From Tetrahymena elliotti 4EA (Eukaryota; Ciliophora; Oligohymenophorea; Hymenostomatida; Tetrahymenidae): 64,000 nucleotides of DNA. Below, in pieces: positions 24,991-38,473 of this stretch (positions are counted from its first letter, which is position 1; each line of letters opens with the position of its first letter). The stretch is taken from contig JH720311.1 in the NCBI GenBank assembly GCA_000231825.2, forward strand, positions 142,454 through 206,453, in the 5' to 3' direction. Under the pieces are notes generated by a model. It was given only the letters and a program-made list of their open reading frames with translations. It searched no databases and was not told where the DNA came from. The translations under genes and the position numbers were made by a program.

Positions 24991-26455
24991 ATGGACACAG
25001 ATAATGAAAAATATACCTACACTTCACTTTCAAGAGTGGAAAGTAAATAATTTCAATAAATTCTATAAAAATAAAAGCTTTTTTATCTTTTCCTTAAAAC
25101 AGATTTCCCTATTTTTGAAAAGATTTACTCAAATTGCAAAGAAAATCAGAATAAATTTAGTATTGAATTGATTAAAAAGTAAAAAAAAGATGTTATTTAA
25201 TATAAATCGCATGTCATAAAACGAGCTGAATTCGAAGATGGGTGGTTTTGCTATTATACAGATAATTTTGGAGACCATCAATTTTTTGAATGTAAAGAAA
25301 TTGTTCTCACAGTTCATGGCTTCCCAGGTAAAAATATTATCATTTTTTTATTAGTTGTTTCTTTGTGTTATTTTTGGTAGAAATTGATCTAATTTATTTT
25401 AAAGACGTCTTATCTTACGTAATTATATCAATTCATCAACTGACATATAAATTAATCATAAAGCAAGAAATATCTTATTTTCACTCAAAAGCTTTTTTCT
25501 AAAATCAATAGGAAATTGGAGAGATTGGTAGCCTATTGAAACATATGTTGGAAACAATTTTTGTAGGTGGATTAACTTTTTTGTTCCTGGGTTTGATGGA
25601 GAAACAGAAACAAATAGAGGAAGTTACAAAGGATATTTTATGCAATTAGTAGATATGGTTTAAAGATTAATAAAGGAGCACTTAAAAATTAGTTAAAAAA
25701 TGATCCTATTTGGGTATTCAGGTGGAAATATAGTAATTAGATTATTGTAATAAAAATATCCTGAAATTTGTAAAGCACATATCAATTTAGTAGGACCAAC
25801 TATTATTTGGAATCCAGCTCATGTTTATATGTATCATGTTTTTAATACTTTTGATAAAGAATTTAAGTTAAGAGAGCATCCAGAATAGTTAGAAGACCCC
25901 TAATTTAGAGAAAAATTATATGAAAAATTCAAATTATTTTAAATGGGAGACTACTTTGTCTATGAGAAAGTCCCAATATGGTGTGATACCCATGAAACTC
26001 TTATGATTTGGTTTAAAAAATTCCTCACATTTCCTGAAGGATGGTCTAAGTTCTACGAAATAGGGCATAATTAGTAAGATATCCTTAGATTCTATGCAAC
26101 TGGTGACATTGATCCTCTTGTTGATTCATAGCTATTATTTTATGAATTCTACTTAAATACCTATTTGAGATAAGTATTTAAAGTAACAGATATAGAAACC
26201 TAATAAAAAATCCTATCTAACAAATATCTCAGCTAAGTTAAAAACTTTAATTTTGAAAATATCTAAGAAAATTTCTTATTTATGTTTCCAAGAACTGGCC
26301 ACACAATACATACTAAAAGAGCTTAAGAACTAGCATTTCCCTTAAAGTGCTTTATTTCTTTGATAAATATTCTTCCTGATAATTATTATGAACTTAACAA
26401 AAAATAAAATCCTACTAATCCTTACATAGGAAAAATGTTTATGCCTAAATTATGA
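24991..26455 (+). CDS. alpha/beta-hydrolase fold protein
   Basis: Two exons, 24991-25327 and 25512-26455, join in phase to 427 codons with TGA (426 aa). Oxyanion-hole motif HGFPG spans the splice junction near residue 109, and GNWRDWQP follows, as in epoxide hydrolase and haloalkane dehalogenase relatives. The nucleophile elbow is ILFGYSGGNIV with Ser near residue 180 (G-x-S-x-G). A candidate acid lies in GDIDPLVD near 311 and a candidate His in TGHTIHTKRA near 374, so a Ser-Asp-His triad is plausible. A long cap-like insert rich in aromatic residues lies between nucleophile and acid. No signal peptide or membrane segment is obvious, so it is probably cytosolic. A Ser nucleophile rather than Asp argues against a true epoxide hydrolase; esterase or lipase activity is more likely. 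The substrate cannot be told. Confidence 0.88.
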
Positions 26456-27170
26456 ATTTTTTATTTTATTTATTTATTAAAAAGTGTAACAAATATTTAC
26501 AAAATCTAAATCTAGTTTAGATAGTTAATTAATAAATTTTTAAATCACTAAAAACTCATGAAAGAAAACTTTATTATCTATTACTAATGTAATTTCACCA
26601 ATCATAACACTTATTATATATATTTAAGTGAATCCTAAGATTCTGCCTGAGCTTCAGGCAATTATATAAAACAGTTGCAGTTGTAATTTCTTTAAGAAGT
26701 TTATAATAGGTTTATTTAATAATTATTTAATTTTATTTATATAATTAGAGTCATTTTGATGCCTCAAATTATTTATATTTTTCTGTATCTAAGATTTAAA
26801 GAAAAAAATACCCCAATCACAAATTCTTTTTCATGAGCTTAATATTCTGGAATATAGTAAATCTAATGTCTTAATTCTAAATAAAAGATAAGCGTTTTTC
26901 ATCATTTATTTAAAATTTTTAACATTTATTAAATTTTTAATTTAATGATATTCAGAACAATTTTACTCAAATATTAATTTAAAATATATTAAATTTTAAT
27001 ATACTTTAAATTAAAAAATGACATTTTAAAATCTTTTTGAATAAAAAAATTAATTTTAAATTTTAAATACTTAACAAACAGTTTAAAAAGAACATATAAT
27101 TATAATTTAATTTATGTTAATAATTTTATTTTATAATCTATGAATGATCTTGAGAATTTAATTCTGTATT
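26456..27170. other. convergent intergenic region
   Basis: Shared 3' flank between the plus-strand hydrolase and the minus-strand LRR gene. AT-rich; nothing else supported. Confidence 0.5.
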
Positions 27171-30100
27171 TCAACCTCTAATCATTTTTTAGACTAACCT
27201 TGTAATTTTAAGAATACTTCTAGTAAGTTTTCCTTTTTCACTAATTTGGTTATCGCTTTTTTAATTTTAAATAGTTAGTAAGTGAAACAAAAAATATATT
27301 GAAAATAAATTAAATATTTTTACAACATATTGAGAGTCAAATTTTAGAGACTAGAGGATTTAGCAAGAGAATAACCTAAATTTGCTATCCCTTAATCACC
27401 AATTTAATTACTTCTATGGGATTTAAGAATAGAAAGTAAATAAATATTATTTCTGAAATTAACCATGAAATAAAATATTTAAAATTAGTTAGGTTGAAGA
27501 AAAAGAAAAAGTAATTAATAAAGATTCTCCTTAAATTAAGTTTCAAAGAATTCATAAAGTAATTTATTTAAAATAAAATATATTTTTTATTACCCTATAA
27601 AGAGTTCTAAAGTTTAGAGTTTAGAACATTAGGCTAAACCAGAACCAAGACCTGATATCCCTTAATCACTTATTTAATTTTCGCTTGAAAATAAAAAAGA
27701 AAATTAAAAACAACTCAACACACTTAAAAAAACCTTTTTTTCAAAGATTTAATTTTCTTTAAAACCAAATAGTTTTTCAAAAGGTATAAAAAATAAACTA
27801 AGAATTAGTTAAGTCAAATGATTGTGTTTACTTAATAACAAGAGTTAATTTTGAAAGATTGGGGTACTGAGCTAATGAAGAACCAAAATTTGTGGCACCT
27901 TAAGCATCAATTTGATTACCACTTTTTATGTTTTTATAAATGTTAAAATTAATAAATTTGATAGAATAAATTTTTAAATTCTTTTTTAATATAAAATATG
28001 TTAATTAACATTCAAATAAATTAATTAAATTAAGCTCAAAAACCAAAATTAAAAAATTTACGGAATTTCAAGTCTCAAAGTTGATAAATTGGTACACTGA
28101 ACAAGAGTAGAACTTAACGCTGATATCCCTTATGTCCCAAAAGATTCATAACTTTTAATGAAAGAGATGTTATATTTGATATAGAAAACTTAATTATTTA
28201 CCTGATTTCTAGGTTTAAAGAACTGAGATTAGTACAGTTAGCTAGGGCTGAGCCTAAGGATTATATCCCTTATGCACTTATTTAGTTGGCTCTTAGTATA
28301 TTATTTAATTATTTATCCATAATAAATGTTTGCAAAAGTAAATAAAATCAAAAGTATTTCTGAAAAACTATGAAATAATTAATCAACAAATAGAAATTGA
28401 AGAGTATTTAATTCCAAAATAAAAATAACTAAGTTATTTGTAAGAATCTAAAATTAAATTTTAAATAAAAAGAGAGAGTTATTTTTACCCTAAATAAAGT
28501 GTCAAAGAAGAGATATGTGCTAACTAATCTAGAGAAGAGAAAAGCCCTTATTAATCTTCTTAACCTATTTGGTTGCTTCTTTTAATATTTTGATTAAAAA
28601 TTTATTTTAGATCAGTAAAAGTAATGAAAAATATATTTAAAGAAAGAAAAAAACTTAAAAATAAAAGGCTTATTTTAAATAAAAAATGAATAGTTTTTAC
28701 CCAATATTTATGATCAAAGTTGAAAGGATAGTATTCTGAGCTAAAGCAGAAAACAAAGTTGATACACCCTATGCACCCAATTTATTATTTCTTTTAATGT
28801 ATAACATTTTTGTTTTAAAGGTCAAAGAAGTAATAAATAGATCAAACATAGAAAAGAAAAGAGAATAAAATAGTTTACTATAATTTGAGTTCTAAGGTTG
28901 AGAGATTAAGACATTTAGCTAAAGAAGGACCTAAAGCTTATATACCCTTTAAGCAAGTTGAACCATTACTTTAATATTAATTAGATATTGATTAGATTTT
29001 CATCTAAAAAATTTTAAAGTTAATAAATGAATTAAAAGTGAGTTGCTAACAAAGAGAAGCATCTTAAATATCTTAAGCTTTATCTCAAATTACAAATTTA
29101 TTAAATTTTTATCATTTATCTTTGAATTTAATTCTCTTATTTTTAATTACTCTACAATAATTATATTATTATCTTTCTCTGGCTCTCCTCTTCTGATCTC
29201 CGCATGGTTTATTTACAAAAGAATTAACATTATGAATTATTTTTACAGGTTAAGTATCAATGATGAGAGGCTAGTGCATTATGCTAAAGCAGAACTTAAT
29301 GATGATAAACCCATTGGATTAATTTAATTAAAGCTTTAAAATTAAAAAAATATATGAAATAAAATAAGAAAAGTTTAAATTAAGTTATAGTGATATCTAA
29401 GGTTTCTATTATTATGTATTAAAATAAAGAAGGGTGAGAAATATTTGAAAATTTTAAATAACTCTATGCTTTTAATACAAATTGGCTAGTCACACAATTA
29501 TAACAACCTGCTTTTTCTAATATTTTTTTGATTCTTAACTAATCAAATAAAAGTATTCATAGAAATATGTTCTTTTACCTAAGATCTAAATTAAAAGCTG
29601 TGAGATTAGAACACTGAGATAGAGCAGAACCCAAGGCAAATAAACCTTCATCACCAGTTTAACTAAAACTTTTAGCATTAAAAAAAATAATTTATTTATT
29701 ATTAAACAAACTTACAAATATAGACATATTAAATTAATTGGCCAAAACAGAAAAAAAACTAAACATTTAATCTTTATAATTTTTTAGCTATTAAGCAGTT
29801 ATTAAATAAATCATGAAACAGATAAATTATTTTTACTTTAGAACGAGTTCTAATTATTAAAAATTTTTTTACAAGGAAAGAGCTTAACTCAAGCTTATTA
29901 AACCCTTATTCCCTATTGAGTTGCCACTTTTAATATTTATCAAAAAAATTTTAAACTAAAACTTTTCAAAATAACAAAAAAAATTATTAAATAAAAAGAA
30001 AAAAAAGTTTTCATGGGTTTGAAAAATATTTTTAAATTTTCAAAACAAAAGATTGTAAAGAAATCTTGAAAAAATTATAAATTTAGTCAAAAGTTGATAA

Positions 30101-31601
30101 TGATAAACTAAATGTGAAAATATGTTACAAAAATAAAAAAGGAGAAACTAAGCTAAAAATAAATAATTAATCACTAATCAAAAATGATTTTTAATTACTT
30201 ATTTATTTGACTTGATAATTTTTTAATTATTAAGAAAGATGAAACTAACTAATGAAATATTTTTTTACGTAAGAATGAGAGTGATATTTTTAAGATCATT
30301 CTGAGCTAAAACACTTCCTAAAACTGATTGAGACTCATCATTTAAGTTGTTACAACTTTATATTTTTATAAAATTTCAGAGTTTTAAAATTAACAAAAAT
30401 TACAGCTAATTTAAAAAGGAATAAGCAAAAAAAGAGAAAGGAAAATTTTAACGTTAAGTCAAGCGTGAAAATTTTTAGATTAGTAATCTGAGATAGAGCA
30501 GATCCTAAAGCTTATAATCCTTAGGAGCCAATTTAATTGTATCTTTTTATTATTTAGAAAAAGTGAGTAACACTATTAAAAAGAGTAGAAGATAAGAAGT
30601 ATATTCATTTTTAACAAAAAAATAAAAGTTTCTATAAAAAAGTAATTAAGTAATTAATAAATATCAATTAAGACAGAAAAAATAATAAAATTAAAAAAAT
30701 ATTTTGTTATTAATTTTTTCATCACTAATCATTTAAATTTTCAAGTTGGACATAGAATATTTACTAAAGATTAAGAGTTAAAGCTGAGAGACTAATACAT
30801 TAAGCTAAGGCAGAACCCAAAGCAATAACTTTCTTATCATCAATAGAACCATAACTTTAATTTGAGTTTAATATTTAATAAAAAATATCAGAGAAGCAAA
30901 AAAAATATAATTAAAATAAAAATATAAAAATTCACTTGAATTAATCAAAATAATATTTAAAACTTTAAAAATATATAATAAATTAAGCAAAATTGAGAAA
31001 TAAAATTATTTGTTTCAGAAAAGAACCATCTAAATTATTTACAATCTAATTTTTTTAATTTCTTTCATTTATTTTTTTTACCTAAGTTAAATTGAAAGGT
31101 TTGTGTGAGACTACAACTCAGAGCTAATAAACTTTTTATCAAAAAAAAAAAAACTTATATGTAAAGTAGCATAACTTTGAATTACATCTTGCAGATCTTC
31201 AATTCTTTTACAGGGTTATTAAATCATATATTTTTCAAACTAAATTACTTCCTATTAATCAATCAATTAATTATTAATTAAAATATGCTTAATTAATATT
31301 TCAATCCTAATATTTACTAAATGATATTTATTCAAATAGTATATTTTTGAGAATAAAGGTTTTATTAGGAACTAAGTTTTTATATAAAAGATTTAAGAAT
31401 TAAATTTATATCTCTAAGTACCAATTTAATTTATTTCAAACAAAATTAATATTAAAATATTATTTATTGCTGTTCTAGCAATTGAAATTCTGTTGATTAC
31501 CTCAGCGGAATTTCAATTAGTTTTAATTTAAAAATGGAATATTTAGTAGTATTCTTCTTCCTTTTTTTATCAGATATATGATGTAATTTTTTAAATCTCA
31601 T
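27171..31601 (-). CDS. ribonuclease-inhibitor-type leucine-rich repeat protein, one repeat per exon
   Basis: The start exon (31601-31501, beginning MRFKKLHHISDKK) is followed by sixteen small exons centred near 31.10, 30.80, 30.48, 30.32, 29.90, 29.62, 29.27, 28.93, 28.75, 28.54, 28.24, 28.10, 27.87, 27.64, 27.38 and 27.22 kb. Nearly every exon is bounded by AAAG and GTAAA-type sites, starts with one base of a split codon and ends with two, so all are interchangeable in phase. Each encodes about 29 residues with the pattern N-Q-I-x-x-x-G-x-x-x-L-G-S-A-L-A-x-C-x-N-L-S-x-L-x-L-x-L, for example ISGLGSGLAQCSKLQTLEL. The last exon ends in a basic ILKITRLVQKMIRG and TGA. This is the curved protein-binding LRR class common in ciliates; the partner is unknown. 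The exon near 30.48 kb has an in-frame TGA. The exon near 31.10 kb is short and weak. Confidence 0.87.
31480..31518. repeat. perfect-arm inverted repeat around the first splice donor of the LRR gene
   Basis: Left arm 31480-31492 (AATTGAAATTCTG) pairs with right arm 31506-31518, with one T-G wobble and a 13-nt loop. On the LRR transcript the exon 1 / intron 1 boundary (31501/31500) falls in the loop. Confidence 0.7.
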
Positions 31602-31929
31602 AATTATTTATTTATTTTTTTCAAATTTAAATTCACAAATTATTAAAATTAATTCTTTAAAAATTAAAAAATATCATTTATTATTAATAAAAAATTTTTA
31701 GCAGTATCTGAGTATTGTATGTTTTAATCGCATATTTATTTATATCTTTAAAAAATTTTGTAATATTTAAAGATTTTAACATTAAAAATGAAAATAGGTT
31801 GACATAAAAAAAAGTAAAAGAAAATTGTTCAAAGTAAATTAATTTTATTTATAGCAAATTAAAAAAATAAAGAAAAAGTTTGATAGAAATGAGCCAACTT
31901 TATAAATTAATAATTAATCAATTATAAAT
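31602..31929. other. spacer between ABC transporter and LRR gene
   Basis: Only 328 bp separate the TGA of the upstream ABC gene from the ATG of the LRR gene, both on the minus strand. It must hold the ABC 3' end and the LRR promoter. AT-rich with no recognisable element. Confidence 0.5.
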
Positions 31930-34900
31930 TCAACTTCTTCTAAATATTGAACAACAGGAGGATCTATGATTATTCTAAATTTAATTACTTGGCTCATTTT
32001 AGAATTAAGAGTAGTGTATAAATATGTCTTCGAGTGAAGCTTAAGTAATTGAAAAATCTTCAATTATTTAATTCTACTTGAGATTATTTTATAAGAAGAA
32101 AAATGCTTCTGAGAATAAAAAGTTTTAGGTAGGGATATTATAAATGATTCTTTCTTCATAACTTTTTAAGTCTTGCTAATTTAAAATCTGAGCATCAGGG
32201 TATTATTTTTTTATCAAACTGTTGACCTCATCCTGATTTTTTTATGGTCTATCAATTAGTTTGATATTGATTTTATATCCTTATCCTTTTCTACTTTTTA
32301 ATATCTACAAGTTATCGAGACACTTAAATCTTCCGTTTACCTGAATACCAACTTTATCACACAAATCTTCTGCTTCTTATAATGAGTGAGTAGTTAAGAC
32401 TATGGAAGAATCCCTATTTATTTAAATTCAACTTAAAATTTGTCTAAATATTTCTAATTTACTTATTTTATAAAATGTCTTTCAAACATTTCCATAAATA
32501 TCTCTTGGCTATTGGATCTAATCCTATTTATTAAAAAATAATCAATATTTCCCTCATTCTATTTTTAAATACCAGTTGAAGGTTCATCATAAAATTGCAA
32601 AGAGGGAGAAGCAATTAGGGAATTAACAACACAGAGTTTTCTTTTATTTCCTCCAGATAGCTTTGAAGATTGTACTTTATATTGAGATAGTTACATATAT
32701 TTAAGATAATAACCCACAACTTCTCTTAAATCTTTTCCTGATAGTCCTTTTACTCTTCCTAATACCTTTAAATGTTCTTTTGCCTTCAGAAACTCCCATA
32801 AACAATTCTAATTTTAATGATGAATAAATTAAGGATTTTTAAAAATTTGAAATTACATTTTAAGGGCAAACTCCAATATTATCAAAGTAAATGTTTGAGC
32901 TTTCATTAATATTCTTATTATTAAGATAAATTTCTCCACGCGTTTTAGGGATATTAGCTGTTATCATACCAAATGTAGTTGTTTTACCTGCCCCATTAGG
33001 TCCTAATAAACCAAATATTTATCCCTTTTCTACTCCAAAAGTAGTTCCTCTAACAGCACATATATCTACAGGTGAACTATGAAATACTTTGTAAATTGTA
33101 TCACACTTTAAAATAGTTAACAATAATTATTAATATATTTTAGTCTTATCATATTATTTTTTATTAATTACTTTAATTGGATCTTTGTTGTTTGGATTCT
33201 ATACTCTCATAATTTCGTTTTAAACTCCTTCATCAATTTCTTCCTATTAATAGTCTTAAGGAATATCTGTATTAGAACTTGCTAATGAATAATATTTTCT
33301 CTCATAAATGATAACTAGAATGATATAAATAACACTTGTTACTAAAAGAGCTACAGAATAATCTTCCCATTTATTAAATATTTAGTTTTATCTCATGTCC
33401 CCAGATTCCATATTTTGATTATTTCTATTTTGAGAGTCAATATTAGCCAAAGCTTTTTTTTTGAATAAAAATAATTTTAATCTAAATGTTATTCTTTTTT
33501 CTAATCTAAAAATAAAAAGCATAAATAAAATTAAAAAAGATTAAAATTTCAATTTGGAGAATATCATTTTATTTTAAATTTATTTTTGATAATTTTCAAT
33601 TTATTTTTTAATCATTTTCTCTTTAAAATCTAAAATTTGCTTCTAATCTTAAGTAAAAAACAAAGTTTAAAATAAGTTTGATTTAACATCTTCTAAATTT
33701 CAATAACGAACAAATTAATTTGAGCTTCTATTTTTTTTGAAAATTTTAAGTTTATTTGTATTTAATTGAATTAAAAAATTATCTAAGAATAAATTAGAAT
33801 TTGTACCTTTTTCTAGAGTTAAGAATGGAGAAAATAATAGGGAGAGATATTATAATAAGATATATAAATCAGGATAGGCAAATCTTGTAATTAGAAGTAG
33901 AATTTCTGGAATAGTGTAAGAGACAAATAGAGCTATTATGGGGAAATACTTGAAAGCAGAGTTACTATTTTAGAAGAAGATACCACAAACGTAACAGAAA
34001 GTAATTAAACTAAACCCAAAGCAAGACATGATAATAAAAAGAGGGGTTAAATAAGGAACTAAAAATTCTACTCTAACTGAGTAGATGGTCAAATAAAAAA
34101 TCAAGAATGTTATGAAATAAATTGTGTAATCAAAAGCTAGAGTTCCTAACCAGTAAGGTAAAGGGCGACAACCCATAACATTCAATGCATATTTTATTTA
34201 TGTTTCCCTTTCTAGTACAGGAGTATTAACGTAGATAGATGTATTGATAGAGTAAGCTTAAACAATAAAAATATTCAAGAAGTACATTTTGAGAGGGAAG
34301 ATAAATGAGTTCTTTAATTATTAACTTTTTTCTTTGTCTCCAGTAGCATCATCTATCATATCAAAATATTTTTCTAAATTATCTAAAAAGTGCTTAGCAA
34401 CATAAACACCAAGAAGCATATCTGCAACTGGTAATAATATCATAAGTATTGCTGACCAGTTACGAATAGTCATATAATACTATCTCTAAAACATTGCTAA
34501 AAATTAGTTGAAAAAAGAATATTTTGGACTATTGAATAGAGCACTAGGGTGAATATTTTAAGACTAATTATTAGATAAAATATCTAAACCACCAGCATTT
34601 ATTTCATCTTCAATTCCAATCTTTATAAAAACATCTTCTAAAGAATTTATAGAAAGACTTATCTATTATTTTCAAATATTAAATAAAAACAAAATTAATA
34701 TCTTAAAATCCAATAAATAAAACAAATTTATTTTAAAAAGTAAAAAAGCCATTAACAACAAAATTTATTAAAAAATAGAATGAGACTTTTTGCTTTGTTA
34801 GAAAAAATAATTATTGTTGAAATAGCTTACATTAAGAATCTAGTCCTATTCTATTTACTAAAAAGATGAAGAATATTAATTGATGGAACCAAAAGGAAGA

Positions 34901-37363
34901 ATAAATTTCATGCAATCTTTTGAACTTTAAAGGTTGTACTCTGATCCTTAAATAGAGGAAAGAACTAATTGTTTAAGAAAATCTTTTTTTTGGTTAAATT
35001 AATCTTTGAATTCGTTTGATTTAGGTGATAATGTTAAATGATAGCCAACACCATATTATCTCTTTATTTCATCTGAATGGCCTTCTATTTTCTTCTTACC
35101 TTTAGACATGATAATAATTCTATCTGAGAGTCTCTCTGCTTCCTCTAAATGATGGGTTGTAAGAACTATTGATCTAGTGTCTTTAATTTGCTCCAAAATT
35201 TTCCAAATTTATTGTCTAGACACGGCATCCATCCCTTTATTAAAAATGTTCTATTTAGTGGAAAATGAAAATAAATATTTGTTTACCAGAAGTAGGCTCA
35301 TCTAAATAAATAATTTTAGATCCTCCAACCAAAGCCATTCCTAATGAAAGCTTTCTTTTATTTCCTCCACTAAGATTTTCTGCTAATTTATCTTTTTCAT
35401 TTTACAATCCAACCTCATTGATAATATTTTAAACTTCTTATTAGATTTAGTTATAATCTATATCTTTAATTCCTGCAATAAATTCTAAGTGCTAAGTTAC
35501 TGTCATGTAATTATACAGAACATCTTTTTAATTGCATATACCCAAATTTTATCTAATTTTGTCAATATTTTCTTCCAAATCCTCTCCAAAATCTTTTAGA
35601 AAATTAGTTTTGAATGTAATTCAAAAAAAATAAAAAGAGTGTTTACAATATATTTTTCCATCTGTTTTTTCAATAAGACCAGTCAACAAAGAAATTGTAG
35701 TAGTTTTACCAGCTCCATTATGCCCTAACAAACTTAATATAAAAAACATTATAAAATAATATCTAAAAAACAAAATTACCATAATATTTCATTTTGATAA
35801 AGTTTCATTGAAATACCATCAACAGCATGAACAGATTTGAAATGCTTTTTAAGATCTATTACATCAATTAAAAGTGGATTCTAATTTGCTTCAGGATCAT
35901 TAGAGGCTTACATAGAATTTTAAACATATGAAATTGTTGGTTACTAATTCATTGTGTTGATGTTGCCACTTGATTTTTTTTTCTTCTCTAAAAGAGATTC
36001 ATTTTAAATGTTTTTCATATCATTTCCTAATTCAATTACATGCTAATGATTAATCTAATTGTTTGATTATGCATCATTTTCATTTATTTAATCATCAAAC
36101 TAAACATAATTTAATTTTTTTCTTAATGTGCTTTTAGAAACCAAATCACTCCAAAACTTTTTCTTGAAAATAAAGAAAGGACTTCTTTTCAGACCATATT
36201 CATTAGGGATAATTTCTTCAAGATAAAAATACAAAACAATGTAAACAAAGATATCAACAAAAAGCATAAAACTAGCTATCTTGTAATTGTACTAGTAAAT
36301 TAAAATAATAAAATTAGAATTTTATAACAGAATAATAATCAAATTTTACTTAATTTCCCAAAACTGACTATTAAATATCAGCAACAACTTTATTATCACT
36401 ACCAGGAGATGATTCTGCCATTTATGAAGAAGGTTATAAAATAGAGAAAGATATTGCTGCTTAAGGAAATAAACAAATCAAAGCAAAAACAGTATCTGAT
36501 GCCTAAATTATATATTATTAATAAAATATTCGTTTAGTAAACATTCATATATTCATTTAATATCATACCTTTGTGCCATAAGTTAAGTAGTAAAAAAGAA
36601 GAGATGTTATTGATAGGAGGAATATTCCTATTTCTCCAGCAAGCTTAGGGGAGCTAAAAAAGGTGGATATTGCTAGAATCTAATGAATAGAAGCAAAAAG
36701 GTAAAGAGTATAGTTTATTGCAATTATTGAGAAGGATCCATTAATTTCATATCCACTAAAATATAAAGAGAGAATTGTGATTAGACCTACTACTGCCATT
36801 GCTAAATAACTTGTTATTAACCAACCAGAAATATATGCTCTTTAAGTCAAACCCATAATCTATTTAATTATTAAAATTATATTTTCTTTCATTTTTACTT
36901 TTTATTTTAAATACTTTTTAAGTCTCTTTATAACGCTCATGCTTCTCATTAACATAATTGATCAATAGCTTTTTAGCGTATCCAGTAATTGTGCCAGGTA
37001 AATACAGAGGGAGCATTAAATTCATCATACCACTCATAAATTTAAAAGGATTTTCATCATCTTATGATTATTGAGTATTAGGTCCTAAAATATATGTAAA
37101 AATGGTATTATTTTATATTCAAAAATTATAATTTTAAGTATTTATTGATAATTAATTCTTAACTCCATTTCAAATTTACAGATAAACTATGATTGGAATT
37201 CAGAAATTAATTTTTAAATATGGTGAAAGAAATTACTGCCCACATAAAATACCCATGCTGATATAATAGGTACTAGTAATTCTTTGAGAATCTCCTTTTT
37301 GTTTGAATAAAAAAGAAAATTTTTGATCACTAAAGCTTTTGTTTACTTAACAAATAATGACAT
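31930..37363 (-). CDS. ABCA-type ABC transporter, full length
   Basis: ATP-driven membrane exporter of the ABCA family, whose known members move lipids. The start is chosen at [20 protein letters not shown], the usual short cytoplasmic lead into the first membrane helix. A large loop and membrane block follow (36.9-36.2 kb). NBD1 has Walker [11 protein letters not shown] near 35.72 kb, signature [15 protein letters not shown], Walker [11 protein letters not shown] and H-loop [17 protein letters not shown] second membrane block (about 34.6-33.6 kb) contains a conserved [19 protein letters not shown] segment. NBD2 has Walker [11 protein letters not shown] near 32.98 kb, signature [18 protein letters not shown] and [16 protein letters not shown]. 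The C-terminus is [14 protein letters not shown], typical of the family, with TGA at 31930-31932. Several GT..AG introns interrupt the gene; I did not place all of them. Catalytic residues are present in both NBDs, so it looks functional. Confidence 0.93.
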
Positions 37364-38473
37364 TTATATGTATTATCTTTTAAATTACTACTTAAAGAAT
37401 AAACTTTTATATTATTTAATGCTTATATCTAGATATAATCTAAAAAAAATAAGCTAAAAGCATATTCTATTTATTTTCTTTATCAAATAGATAAAACATA
37501 TCATCCATCTTATCATCTATCTATTCATTTACAAATAAAATTATATCAGCACATTCAATATGTTTTCTTTTCCTGATTGGTATTTAATCAGATCTTCAAT
37601 AAAATTTCTTTTTTATATATTAATAAACAAAATTTTTTTTAAAATTAAAAACATGTTTGAAAAGCATTTATTAGGTAAAAAAACATATCTTAATATTTAA
37701 TTTTTTTATCAAATAGATAAAATATATAATCTCTAAATATTCCCTTACAAAAAAAATAACATAAGCATTTTCAAAGTATTTTCCTTTCCATATTAGGTAT
37801 TTAATCAGAGTTAGGATTAGAAAATCCAAACATATTTTTTTTAATTTAAACCTTTGTTTGAAAGTATTTATTAGATAGCAATCTTCAACTTACTTTAAAA
37901 TTAATTTTTGTAATTACATATATTTTCTTTAATAGTATATTGTATTTACTATTGAATTAAGGATACTGTATTTATATGATTCAAACTGTATTGATATTAA
38001 TTCTTAAAATAATCATTCAACAAAAATCAATAAGAGGGTATTCGTAGCACAATTTTACAAGTATTTATTTTATTATTTTTGTAATTAATTTTTATGGAGG
38101 TTTAAGAAAACCAAAAGAATCCTTCCCATCCTACCTCCCTAGTTTATTTATTTTTAATATTTGGTAGTAACATTGATATTCTTATAGAATGTAATTTATC
38201 TATTGAGAATATTAACCAATTTATTTAAGAATAAAGTATTCATTTGCATATTTGTAAATTGCTAAAAGAAATATATATCTTTAGATTATTAATAGAAAAA
38301 AAAAATTACAAAAAAATTTGAATTATAATCTGAAATTTAAATAATATTATTTTTTTTAAATTAACTAAATAAAAATTTATGGGATGATCAATAAGAATAC
38401 TTTTAAAATAATAATCTACAGCACTTAAATATAAAATGTAAAATTAAAAAAGTTATAAAATCAATTAAATTTA
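37364..38473. other. intergenic, AT-rich
   Basis: Upstream of the ABC gene and downstream of the first antigen gene. Two similar stretches (about 37,480-37,620 and 37,700-37,830) share ATCAAATAGATAAAA...TTTTC...TATTTAATCAGA and look like an imperfect duplication of roughly 215 bp. No gene is supported. Confidence 0.45.

Noticed and set aside
29043..29327. Plus-strand 94-codon frame
   Set aside because: It is mostly intron plus the antisense of one LRR exon.
27171..31150. Noncoding tandem array or clustered small-RNA genes; a TAGCTCAGT-like D-arm motif repeats on the minus strand
   Set aside because: The motif is codons for Leu-Ala-Gln-Cys within leucine-rich repeats. No acceptor stem, T-arm or internal terminator is present, while frame and splice sites fit coding exons.
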